The notes under the pieces: model-generated | Seen by the model: only the letters and a program-made list of their open reading frames with translations | The model's database searches: none | Told to the model about the DNA's origin: nothing | In this document: positions 25,648 to 33,293 of the stretch, in pieces | Layout: the number at the start of each line of letters is the position of its first letter | Position numbering within the stretch: the stretch's first letter is position 1 | NCBI GenBank assembly: GCA_031969915.1 | Contig: DALYJJ010000005.1 | Span: forward strand, 15,089-79,088 | Direction of reading: 5' to 3' | Source: DALYJJ01 sp031969915 | GTDB taxonomy: Bacteria > Acidobacteriota > Terriglobia > Bryobacterales > Bryobacteraceae | Length of the DNA stretch: 64,000 nucleotides | Made by a program: the position numbers and the translations under genes

Positions 25648-26562
25648 ATGCATCGGATAATCGCCTGTCTGTTCTCTGTTTCCCTGGTCCAAGCGGGATC
25701 GCTTACTGCGGTTTTCTCGTACCAGAAATCTCTACCTACCCAAACCGACACAGTCGACCCCGCGGGAGCGGCGGATACTGCCCTCGTGTCGGGATCGGAC
25801 CTTTCCACGTTCGCGCCCCCGGGCTTCGGCCTGTTTCAGGAGACTCTCACGCGTTGGGAGGCGAGGGCGAAGTTTGGCTCGGTCTGGGCCTCGACCGGTT
25901 CGTCGGGGGAAATCGTGGATTCGTCGATGTCGGGCGGTGGGTCTGCGGGGTCTTCTCCCGTCACGGGGGCGTCGATGATCGACAGGCTGTCGATACCGGT
26001 GGCGGGAACCTTGAGCTTCGACGTGTGGGTCTTCAGCGACGTCGCTTGGATGACGCCCTTCTATGACAATCGGATCCTGTTCAGCTTGACGTTTCCCGGA
26101 GGCAACTACGCCCAGGAACTGGATCAGTCGAGCGGCCTGAGCATTTCGTCGTTCGGGTTCTCGCGCTCGAAGCTGGCGCCCGGCGACTTGCCTTTCCTGT
26201 TCTGGGAGCGGTTCAGCCTTCCGGTCACAAGTGGGAACAAGGGCCTGACTTTCCAGGTGGCGGCACTCTCGTCGCTGTCCCTTTCCACCAGCGGTCCCGA
26301 GACGGGGCGTCGGCTCGGGGAGTCCAGGTCGAGGATCTGGGGCATGCTCGGCAACTTCCAGTTGGTCGACACATCGGGGAATCCCGTGGCGGGCAACCTA
26401 CTGGGAGAGAGCGGATTCGATTACTCGGCCCCCCTCCCGAACGTTCCCGAACCGGGCTCGGTCTGGTTGCTGATCGGCGGCTTGAGCGCCGCGTGGATCC
26501 GTGCGGGCCTTCGCCGGCGGGGATCCGCCCGGAACGGCTTCGGCGGCCCCGATTCGCGTTAG
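25648..26562 (+). CDS. PEP-CTERM sorting domain protein
   Basis: A 304-residue exported protein with a signal peptide (MHRIIACLFSVSLVQAGS), a beta-rich central region of unknown fold (Ser/Gly/Thr-rich), and a C-terminal PEP-CTERM tripartite signal: VPEPGS at about 278-283, a TM helix (VWLLIGGLSAAWI) and an arginine cluster. Such proteins are processed by an exosortase and usually end up at the cell surface or in the exopolysaccharide matrix. No exosortase gene is in the window. The start was placed at 25648 because it yields a proper signal peptide; the frame is open further upstream. Confidence 0.85.
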   Translation: MHRIIACLFSVSLVQAGSLTAVFSYQKSLPTQTDTVDPAGAADTALVSGSDLSTFAPPGFGLFQETLTRWEARAKFGSVWASTGSSGEIVDSSMSGGGSAGSSPVTGASMIDRLSIPVAGTLSFDVWVFSDVAWMTPFYDNRILFSLTFPGGNYAQELDQSSGLSISSFGFSRSKLAPGDLPFLFWERFSLPVTSGNKGLTFQVAALSSLSLSTSGPETGRRLGESRSRIWGMLGNFQLVDTSGNPVAGNLLGESGFDYSAPLPNVPEPGSVWLLIGGLSAAWIRAGLRRRGSARNGFGGPDSR

Positions 26563-26623
26563 TTAGTTACTTAGGTTAAGGGGATCGAGCCGCTGGATCG
26601 CTGCGCCGGCCACTGTGCGGCGA

Positions 26624-26640
26624 TGCGCTCCAGCGGCATC
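26624..26640 (+). repeat. 17-bp motif shared with the TlpA-like upstream region, copy 2
   Basis: Exact copy of 24220-24236, here 55 nt before the Sec-peroxiredoxin start and 40 nt before the TACCCT box at 26681-26686. Confidence 0.35.
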
Positions 26641-26695
26641 CCGAGTGGCATCACGCTTGAACCCGCCGCGCTGCCTTTGCTACCCTTCCCTCACC

Positions 26696-27223
26696 ATGAC
26701 CCGTCGAGTCCTGTTGTCCGCTGTGTGCGCCGCCGGCCTTGCCGTGGCGCAGACGCCGCCCCCCAAAACGCACCTGAAGGTCGGCGATATGGCCCCCGAC
26801 TTCAGCCTGCGCGCTTCCAACAACACCACCGTCAAGCTCTCCGATTACCGCGGCAAGAAAACCGTGGTGCTCGCCTTCTTCCCCGCCGCCTTCACCGGTG
26901 GTTGAACGAAGGAAATGACCGCGTACCAGGCTGGTATCGCGAAATTCGAAGGTCTCGACGCAATGGTTTTTGGCATCAGCACCGACAACGCTCCCACGCT
27001 CCGCCATTGGGCGGAAGAGCACTTGAAGACGACGTTCCCGCTGCTTTCCGACTTCCAGCGGAAGACGGCGAAAGATTACGGCATCCTGCTGGAAGCGGGC
27101 ATGGCGAATCGAGCCACGTTCGTGGTCGACCTCGACGGCAAGATCTCTCATATCGAAGAGGGCAGCGCCGCCGTCGACCCGACCGGCGCGGAAACCGCCT
27201 GCAGCCGGCTGAAGAAGAAGTAA
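26696..27223 (+). CDS. Selenocysteine-containing peroxiredoxin (in-frame TGA at 26903-26905)
   Basis: A 175-residue peroxiredoxin of the AhpC/TSA type that reads through an in-frame TGA. The part before it (MTRRVLLSAVCAAGLAVAQ signal peptide, then VGDMAPDFSLRASNNTTVKL and VVLAFFPAAFTGG) and the part after it (TKEMTAYQAGIAKFEGLDAM ... FGISTDNAPTLRHW ... ATFVVDLDGKI) are in the same frame and together make one normal-length family member. The TGA is residue 70, exactly where the family has its peroxidatic cysteine (PxxxTxx[C]), so selenocysteine is the natural reading. A SECIS-like hairpin follows at 26920-26941. The product would reduce peroxides in the periplasm; Cys166 might act as resolving thiol. 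Ordinary gene calling yields two fragments. A TACCCT box ends 9 nt before the ATG; the next gene starts 4 nt after the stop. Confidence 0.88.
26920..26941 (+). promoter_or_regulatory. Predicted bacterial SECIS element
   Basis: Starting 15 nt after the TGA, 26920-26923 (CGCG) pairs with 26938-26941 and 26924-26928 (TACCA) pairs with 26932-26936 (TGGTA), closing a GGC triloop at 26929-26931 and leaving one bulged T at 26937. The apical loop begins 24 nt after the TGA with two Gs, and the 9-bp stem has a single bulged U, all within the published bacterial SECIS pattern recognised by SelB. Confidence 0.75.
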
Positions 27224-27227
27224 CTCT

Positions 27228-30200
27228 GTGCAGGACGCCGTTCGCGAACGCTTAGACCGCGGCGACCGGCGTCTCCTTCTCATCTGCATCCTCCTCGCGC
27301 TCGCGGCCGCGGCCTACACCTGGGGCAACTACGGTTCCGCGTTTCCCCAGGCCTCCATCGAACTCCAGCTTTCGCGGGAACAGATCACCGGCCGCGCCGC
27401 GGCGTTTCTCACATCGCGCAACCTGAGTCCCGACGGCTTCCGGAATCTCACGGTTTTCGACCCCGACCAGAACGCTCAGATCTACCTGGAGCGCGAAGTG
27501 GGCCTGGAGGAAGCCAACCGCCTGATGCGCGGCGAAGTCGCGGTGTGGCGTTGGCGCGCCCGGTGGTTCAAGCCGCCCGAAAAAGAAGAGCGCATCGTGT
27601 TCCTCTCGCCGCGCGGTGAACTGGCCGGCTTCGAACACGTCGTCCCCGAGTCCGCCCCCGGCGCCCGGCTGAACGAGGAGCAAGCCGCGGAGATCGCCCG
27701 CCGGTTTCTTTCCGAACAGACCAGCGAGCCGCACCGCCTCGTGGACCGCCAGCGGAGCGAACGGCCCAACCGCTACGATTACACCTTCACGTTCGAAAAG
27801 GACGCCTTCAAAGTCAAAGACGCGACCTACCGCCGGACCGTCGCCGTGCACGGCGACCGCATCGGATCCTATCGCGAATATCTCCACGTCCCCGAGCAGT
27901 GGCAGCGCGAGTTTGCGGCTTTGCGATCGAAAAACGAACTCTACGCCACCATCGCCACTTCGCTGTACGTTCCGCTGATTCTGGCGGCGATCGCGATCAT
28001 GATCGTCTATCTGCGGCGCCGCGACCTCGACTGGAGGCCCGTGCTCGCCGCCTCCGGCGTGGTCGGCGGGCTCACCGTGCTCAACCAGTGGAACATGCTG
28101 CCCTTCGCACTGGACCGCATGCCCACCAGCAATACCTTCGCCGAGATGCTCACCATGAGCGCCCTGCAGGCCTTGGGCGCGGGCGTGCTCACGTTCCTCT
28201 ATGTCGTTCTGGCAGGCGCGGGCGGCGAGCCGCTGTACCGCCTGGCGTTCGCCGGCAAGCTCTCCCTGCGGCAGGCCTTCAGCCGCCGCGGACTTCAAAG
28301 CAGGGAGTTCTTCCTGGCCAGCGTGACCGGCTCCGCCTTCGCGGCCATTCACATGGCATTCGTCGTGGGCTTCTACCTGGTGGGCCGCAAGTTCGGCGCC
28401 TGGAGCCCGCAGGACGTCGGGTATTCGGACCTGCTCTCCACCTGGTTCCCATGGCTGTACCCCATGACCATCTCGGTGCTTGCCTCGACATCCGAGGAGT
28501 TCTGGTTCCGGCTGTTCGCGGTTCCTCTGCTTCTGCGGTTCGTCAAGGTTCGCTGGATTGCGATTCTGATTCCGGCCCTCGTCTGGGGCTTTCTGCACGC
28601 CAACTACCCGCAGCAGCCGGCCTGGATTCGCGGCGTGGAAGTAGGGCTCATCGGCGTCGCCGCCGGCTATCTGATGCTGCGCTTCGGCATCCTCGCGACG
28701 CTCATCTGGCACTACACGGTCGACGCCGTGTTCATCGGCTCGTTTCTCTTCCAGAGTTCGAGTCTCTACTTCCAACTGTCCGGTCTCTTCGTCGCGGGCA
28801 TCGTAGCCCTGCCGCTGGGCCTTTCGCTCGCGGCCTACGTTCGGAACGGGGGCTTCCTCCAACCGGCCCAGGAAGCAGCGCCCGCTGAGCCGCCCTCCCA
28901 GGAAGCGCCGCCCCCGCACGAGCCCGAACCCCAGCCCGCGCCGGAGCAGTTCGTCCTCTGGCCCGCCCGTTGGCTCTTCGTTGTCGCGGGCGTTCTCCTC
29001 GCCGCCGGGCTGCTGCTTCCCGTACGCCAGTTCGGCGATTTCGTCGAAGTCCGGCTGACCCGGCCCGAAGCGGAGGCCGCGGCGCGGCGAGAGGCGCAGG
29101 CGAGGGGCCTGGACCCCGACGCGTGGCGCCGCGTGAGCGAGTTCCTGCCGAACCTCCGCCTGCCGGAGTTTGAGTACCTGCGCCGCCAGAAGGGCTTCGC
29201 CGAAGCCAACCGCATCTATCGCGAGCGAACCCTCACCGGCCTCTGGCGTACCCGCTACTTCCAGCCCGGCCTCAAGAACGAATGGCTGTTCTACGTCGAT
29301 TCCTCGGGACGCGTGGCCCGCGTGGATCGCCTGCTCGACGAGAAGGCGCCTGGCGCGCATCTCTCGCAGGACGACGCCAAGGGCCGCGCCGCACAGGAGC
29401 TGGCGCGGCGTGGGTTGGCGCTCGAGGGCTACCGCCTCGTGGACGTCCAAACCGAGAAGCGCGACCACCGCACCGACCACAGCTTCACGTGGGAGGCGCG
29501 CGACTTCGCCGTGGCCGAGGCCCGGGCGCGCGTCTCGGTCCAAGTGCAGGGCGACCAGCCCGCTGGGTATCGGCCGTTCCTCAAGATCCCGGAGGATTGG
29601 CTGCGCGAGTTCCAGAAGCCCCGTTTGACCACCGTTCTGTTTCCCGCCGCCCTCGGTGTGCTCGCGTTTCCTCTCCTGATCGTGTTTCTCAAGCGCGTGG
29701 CCGGGCGCGGCTCGCCGCAACACCGGTTCCATTGGCGCGTTTACGGTGTGCTGGCGGCTTTGGCGTCATCGCTCACCGTCCTCGACATCCTCAACACCTG
29801 GCCTTCCGTGTTCAGTGGCTACAGCACGGAAGTTCCGCTGGCCAACTACCTGATCGGGTTCGCGGCCGGACGCGTAATGCTGGTGCTGTTTTCGGCGGTG
29901 CTCGTGTTTCTGGGTGCCATGGCGCTCGACGTCTTCGCGCAACTGGCGCTCCGGGGCGCGCCGCTCACCGGAGCGCTTCCGCTGCACGCCGCGGCCATCG
30001 TCGCGCTGTCCTGGGGCGCGTCGCGCGTGCTCGCCTTCGCCGGCCAGCAAGTTCCCGGCCCTCGGTTCTCCTGGGCCACGTGGGGCGCGGGCCAACTGGA
30101 ATCGCTGCTGCCCGCGTTTTCGATTCTCGAAGGTTCGTTCCAGGCGGCGCTCATCCGGCTCTTTGTTTCCGGCATCGCCGTCGCCGCGCTGCTTCGATTC

Positions 30201-30527
30201 GTCCCCGCGGGCCGCCGCCTGGCTCTCGCTGCCGGTTTGCTCGCGATGCTCGCCGCGGGTCAACCCACGCTCCTGTTGGGGGCCTGGGCGTTCGCCTCCG
30301 CGGCCGTTAATGCGGCCCTCGCGTATCTGGTCATCCGTACCGTAGGCGCCAGCCTGGGAACCTACGCGGTGGCCTTCTTCCTCATCGCCGCGGCTTCGAG
30401 TGCGGCCCCGCTTTCCGATCAGCCTGCCCCCTGGTACCGCGTCAACGCGCTGGCCGCGGTGGTCTGCGCCGCCGCCATCGCTTGGTGCTATTCGAAGTAC
30501 TTCTCCGCGCGCGCACGGTATTCGTAA
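27228..30527 (+). CDS. CPBP-family (Abi) membrane protein with internal duplication and PepSY-like domains
   Basis: A 1099-residue protein built from two similar halves. Each half has an N-terminal TM helix, an extracytoplasmic PepSY-like region (residues 40-220 and 600-780; compare EEANRLMRGE... with AEANRIYRER..., and ESAPGARLNEEQA with EKAPGAHLSQDDA) and a multi-TM block. The first TM block carries the CPBP intramembrane glutamic protease motifs: Glu423-Glu424 and Arg428 (EEFWFR), His457 (FLHANY) and His495 (WHYTVD). In the second block the matching segment reads QAALIR, so that half lacks the catalytic glutamates. A Pro/Glu-rich linker (about 548-575) joins them. Translation starts with GTG 4 nt after the peroxiredoxin stop, so the two are an operon. 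The gene overlaps the convergent enolase-family gene by 40 nt. Confidence 0.85.
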   Translation: MQDAVRERLDRGDRRLLLICILLALAAAAYTWGNYGSAFPQASIELQLSREQITGRAAAFLTSRNLSPDGFRNLTVFDPDQNAQIYLEREVGLEEANRLMRGEVAVWRWRARWFKPPEKEERIVFLSPRGELAGFEHVVPESAPGARLNEEQAAEIARRFLSEQTSEPHRLVDRQRSERPNRYDYTFTFEKDAFKVKDATYRRTVAVHGDRIGSYREYLHVPEQWQREFAALRSKNELYATIATSLYVPLILAAIAIMIVYLRRRDLDWRPVLAASGVVGGLTVLNQWNMLPFALDRMPTSNTFAEMLTMSALQALGAGVLTFLYVVLAGAGGEPLYRLAFAGKLSLRQAFSRRGLQSREFFLASVTGSAFAAIHMAFVVGFYLVGRKFGAWSPQDVGYSDLLSTWFPWLYPMTISVLASTSEEFWFRLFAVPLLLRFVKVRWIAILIPALVWGFLHANYPQQPAWIRGVEVGLIGVAAGYLMLRFGILATLIWHYTVDAVFIGSFLFQSSSLYFQLSGLFVAGIVALPLGLSLAAYVRNGGFLQPAQEAAPAEPPSQEAPPPHEPEPQPAPEQFVLWPARWLFVVAGVLLAAGLLLPVRQFGDFVEVRLTRPEAEAAARREAQARGLDPDAWRRVSEFLPNLRLPEFEYLRRQKGFAEANRIYRERTLTGLWRTRYFQPGLKNEWLFYVDSSGRVARVDRLLDEKAPGAHLSQDDAKGRAAQELARRGLALEGYRLVDVQTEKRDHRTDHSFTWEARDFAVAEARARVSVQVQGDQPAGYRPFLKIPEDWLREFQKPRLTTVLFPAALGVLAFPLLIVFLKRVAGRGSPQHRFHWRVYGVLAALASSLTVLDILNTWPSVFSGYSTEVPLANYLIGFAAGRVMLVLFSAVLVFLGAMALDVFAQLALRGAPLTGALPLHAAAIVALSWGASRVLAFAGQQVPGPRFSWATWGAGQLESLLPAFSILEGSFQAALIRLFVSGIAVAALLRFVPAGRRLALAAGLLAMLAAGQPTLLLGAWAFASAAVNAALAYLVIRTVGASLGTYAVAFFLIAAASSAAPLSDQPAPWYRVNALAAVVCAAAIAWCYSKYFSARARYS

Positions 30528-31732
30528 GCCGCCACCTCGTCGAACTCGATTCCCAGCCCCGGAGTGTCCGGCACCTTCACACGCCCGTTCTGGATCATGG
30601 GTCCGTCCGCGTTCTTGATCAGCTTGTCGAAGAAGGGCACACTCGCGGCGTGCCATTCGAGCGCCAGCAGGTTCGGCGTGGCCGCGCCCAGGTGCACCCC
30701 GGCCATCGTGCCCAATGGGCTGCTAATGTTGTGCCAGGTCAGGTTCACATAGTGCAGGTCCGCTATGTCGGCCAGCTTCCGGCCCTCCCAAAGGCCGATC
30801 TTCTGCACGTCCGGAGCCAGTACCCGCAGCCCGGCCTCCGTGATGAGGCGCTGGAAATCCAGCCGGAAATAGTGGTTCTCGCCCGTCGCCACCGTGGTCT
30901 TCGTGTTGCGCTGCACTTCGCCGAGCGCGCGGATGTTCTCCGGCGGCACCGGGTCTTCAAACCACAGCAACCGCGCCGGCTCCAGGGCGCGGCCCAGTTC
31001 GATAGCCGCCGCCACGCCGTAATTCCAGTGGCAATCCACCGCCAGACCGATCTCCGGCCCCACTTCATCGCGCACCGCTTTCACTAACGCGGCGGCGTAA
31101 TCCACCTCGATCGGCGAAAGGTCGCGATTGTACTCGTCGGTCTCATACGGCGTAGGGACATCGACGTCGAACTTGAGAATGCGGAAGCCCCGCGCGGCCA
31201 TCTCACGGGCCTGTTTGGCGTAAGCCCCGGGCGTCAGGTGATCGTCCTTCGAAGCGTCCCAGCCGTGGTGCTTGAAACTGACGATGGACTGCCCCGGCGG
31301 CGCGTCTTTCTGCATCCAGGCCGGCGTGCGGGGAACCAGCAGGCAGTTGATGCTCTCCAGCGCCTCGCCCGCGTGGCAATCCGCGTAGATCGGAACGTAC
31401 TCGCGGTACTTGCCGCCCAGCAGTTGCCACACCGGCATCTTGTACTTCTTCCCGATCAGGTCGAGCAGGGCCGTCTCGATCCCGCCCAGCGCGTGGTAGA
31501 GCAGCCCCGGAGCGCCGTGCACGCAGCTCAACCGCAGCCGCCGCAGCGTCGTGTCGATGGAGGTCGGGTCCACGCCCAGAAGCAGCGGCCGGTACTCCCG
31601 AATGATCGCCGTCACTCCCGGCCCTAGGAAGGCCTCGCCGTAGCCGGTGATGCCTTCGTCGGTTTCGATCTTGACGATGATCCAATCGAAATTCGCCTCC
31701 AGCACGGCCGTGGTGAGATTGGTGATTTTCAT
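30488..31732 (-). CDS. Mandelate racemase/muconate lactonizing enzyme family (enolase superfamily, probable sugar-acid dehydratase)
   Basis: A 414-residue enolase-superfamily enzyme. The capping domain (1-130) starts MKITNLTTAVLEANFDWIIV; the barrel has the metal ligands Asp233 (VDCHWNYG), Glu259 (WFEDPV) and Glu285 (TGENHY), a Lys in KFDVD (187) and the late His in NLTWHNISS. Such enzymes abstract a proton alpha to a carboxylate, typically dehydrating aldonic acids. The exact substrate is not readable; galactonate-, fuconate- or mannonate-type acids are the common ones. It is divergent from an NAD-dependent epimerase with only 22 nt between start codons, suggesting one sugar pathway, and it could feed a 2-keto-3-deoxy acid to an HpcH-type aldolase like the one at 1-512. 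Confidence 0.88.
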   Translation of the reverse strand: MKITNLTTAVLEANFDWIIVKIETDEGITGYGEAFLGPGVTAIIREYRPLLLGVDPTSIDTTLRRLRLSCVHGAPGLLYHALGGIETALLDLIGKKYKMPVWQLLGGKYREYVPIYADCHAGEALESINCLLVPRTPAWMQKDAPPGQSIVSFKHHGWDASKDDHLTPGAYAKQAREMAARGFRILKFDVDVPTPYETDEYNRDLSPIEVDYAAALVKAVRDEVGPEIGLAVDCHWNYGVAAAIELGRALEPARLLWFEDPVPPENIRALGEVQRNTKTTVATGENHYFRLDFQRLITEAGLRVLAPDVQKIGLWEGRKLADIADLHYVNLTWHNISSPLGTMAGVHLGAATPNLLALEWHAASVPFFDKLIKNADGPMIQNGRVKVPDTPGLGIEFDEVAAYEYRARAEKYFE

Positions 31733-31742
31733 GGAAAACGAA

Positions 31743-31748
31743 TACAGT
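31743..31748 (+). promoter_or_regulatory. -10-like TACAGT inside a very short divergent promoter region
   Basis: TACAGT ends 6 nt before the epimerase ATG (31755). Only 22 nt separate it from the opposite enolase-family start (31732). The complementary strand of the same stretch reads GCTACTGTATTCG and could serve the other gene. Both promoters must extend into the opposite coding region. Confidence 0.4.
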
Positions 31749-31754
31749 AGCAGA

Positions 31755-32711
31755 ATGCGCGTACTCGTCACCGGCGCTCAAGGCTGCATCGGCTCCTGGG
31801 TGGTCCGCCAACTTCTGGAACGCGGTATCGATGTTTTGATTTACGACCTGGACGCGAACCCTCGAAGGCTCGCGATGATCGCGGGTGAGGGCTGCGCCAA
31901 CGCGGTGCCCGTCGAGATCGGAGCCATTCAGGATACGGCGCGGCTCAAGACGCTGGTTCGCGACGGAGGCATCACTCACATCATTCACCTCGCCGCCGTC
32001 CTGATGCCCTTCTGCCAGGTCAACCCGGTGGAGGGCGGCATGATCAACGTGATCGGCACCCTCAACGTCTTCGAAGCGGCTCGCGACGCCGGCCGTCCGG
32101 TGCGCGTCGCGTACGCTTCCTCGGCCGCCGTGTGGGGGCCGGACTCGGCGTACGAAGACCGCCCGCTCACCGAGGCCGATCCGCTCAAGCCCGCCACGCA
32201 TTACGGCGTGTTCAAGGCCACCAACGAGGAGAGCGCGCGGGTTTTCTATGCCGCGAACGGGATTTCGAGCGTGGGCCTGCGGCCCTGGACGGTGTACGGC
32301 GTGGGCCGCGATTCGGGCTTGACCGCCGATCCCACCCTCGCCATGAACGCCGTGGCGCGGCGCGCGCCCTACCAGATCCGGCTCTCCGGTCCCATGGACT
32401 TGCAGTACGTGCGCGACGTCGCGGAGACCTTCATCCGCTGCGTGCTCTCGCCGATCGAAGGCGCCTACATGTTCAACCTCGCGGGCGACATCGCGACCAT
32501 CGAGGAGATCATCGCCCTGCTCGGCCGCATCCGGCCCGAGGCCGGGCAGCTCATCACGTCGAACGGGCCGCGCGTTCCGGTGGCCTTCAAAATGGACGAT
32601 TCGGCGCTGCGCCGCTACGTTCCCGACATCCCCAAGACGCCGCTCGATGAGGGTGTGCGCGAGACGATCGATTGGTTCGAGCGCCTCCACGCCGAGGGCC
32701 GGCTGAGCTGA
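31755..32711 (+). CDS. NAD-dependent epimerase/dehydratase family protein (extended SDR)
   Basis: A 318-residue extended SDR. Rossmann motif VTGAQGCIG (residues 5-13), IIHLAAV, the catalytic Ser-Ser in YASSAAVWG and Tyr-x-x-x-Lys in YGVFK. Similar proteins epimerise or oxidise nucleotide sugars or sugar lactones; uronate or L-fucose-type dehydrogenases belong here. The ATG at 31755 fits the Rossmann start; an upstream in-frame ATG at 31647 would run through the divergent gene. Its TGA stop is followed at once by the TTG start of the PepSY gene in the same frame. Confidence 0.88.
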   Translation: MRVLVTGAQGCIGSWVVRQLLERGIDVLIYDLDANPRRLAMIAGEGCANAVPVEIGAIQDTARLKTLVRDGGITHIIHLAAVLMPFCQVNPVEGGMINVIGTLNVFEAARDAGRPVRVAYASSAAVWGPDSAYEDRPLTEADPLKPATHYGVFKATNEESARVFYAANGISSVGLRPWTVYGVGRDSGLTADPTLAMNAVARRAPYQIRLSGPMDLQYVRDVAETFIRCVLSPIEGAYMFNLAGDIATIEEIIALLGRIRPEAGQLITSNGPRVPVAFKMDDSALRRYVPDIPKTPLDEGVRETIDWFERLHAEGRLS

Positions 32712-33293
32712 TTGCGGAAGATCCTGCTCCAGATCCACCTCTACGGCGGGTTGATCACCTGCTGGTACCTGCTCGTCTACGGCTGGACGTCGCTTGGCTT
32801 CAACCATCCGTGGATGCTGCCCGAGGCGAAAGCGGAGGCCATCGCCTGGGAGCGCGCCGTCGAACTGCCGCGCCTGGACAATGACCTCGTCTTCGCCGAA
32901 ACAGTCCGCGACCGCCTCGGTCTGTTCGGCTGGCCGCACCCCTGGTCCATGAAGCGGACCGGCAGCGGCCTGTGGTTCGAAATGAGCCGCCCGGGGCGCA
33001 GCTACCGGATCACGGCGGAGAACGGGCGGGCGGTGGTGGAGGAGCGGAACACGGGCCTCGCCTCGGCGCTGCGCTTCCTGCACGGTTCCGGAGAGGGCGT
33101 CCCGAACGCGCCGTGGACCAGGACCTGGGCGGTCTATACGGAGATCACGAATTGGATCGTGCTGTTCGCCATCGGCTCCGGTGTGTATCTGTGGTTCAGC
33201 CGGGCGCGGCGGCGCGCAGCCGTGATGCTGGCGGGAGGCCTCGGCGTTGCGGTTTCGGTGGCGATGATGATCGCCGTCTGGTGGGCCGCCTAA
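32712..33293 (+). CDS. PepSY-associated TM protein, half-size, copy 1
   Basis: A 193-residue protein with one TM helix at each end. The N-terminus (RKILLQIHLYGGLITCWYLL) is the classic PepSY_TM opening with a conserved His in the first helix; the middle holds a small PepSY-like extracytoplasmic domain and the C-terminus two hydrophobic stretches. It starts with TTG directly after the epimerase stop, with no spacer, and ends where the next PepSY gene begins. PepSY_TM proteins are linked to siderophore or ferric reduction and to respiratory haem proteins; no specific partner is clear here. Confidence 0.75.
   Translation: MRKILLQIHLYGGLITCWYLLVYGWTSLGFNHPWMLPEAKAEAIAWERAVELPRLDNDLVFAETVRDRLGLFGWPHPWSMKRTGSGLWFEMSRPGRSYRITAENGRAVVEERNTGLASALRFLHGSGEGVPNAPWTRTWAVYTEITNWIVLFAIGSGVYLWFSRARRRAAVMLAGGLGVAVSVAMMIAVWWAA

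Noticed and set aside
26615..26905. Peroxiredoxin as a truncated pseudogene followed by a separate downstream gene
   Set aside because: Both parts share frame, stay conserved on either side of the TGA, and the TGA replaces the catalytic residue with a SECIS-like hairpin behind it. Selenocysteine explains this better than decay.
27252..29732. 826-codon minus-strand frame opposite the CPBP gene, and similar long frames at 31203-33944 and 43591-46419
   Set aside because: All lie opposite genes with strong family motifs; high GC with C/G-ending codons produces such antisense frames.
32709..32711. In-frame TGA between the epimerase and the first PepSY gene as another selenocysteine codon
   Set aside because: The proteins on either side belong to different complete families, each with its normal terminus, and no catalytic position corresponds to the TGA.
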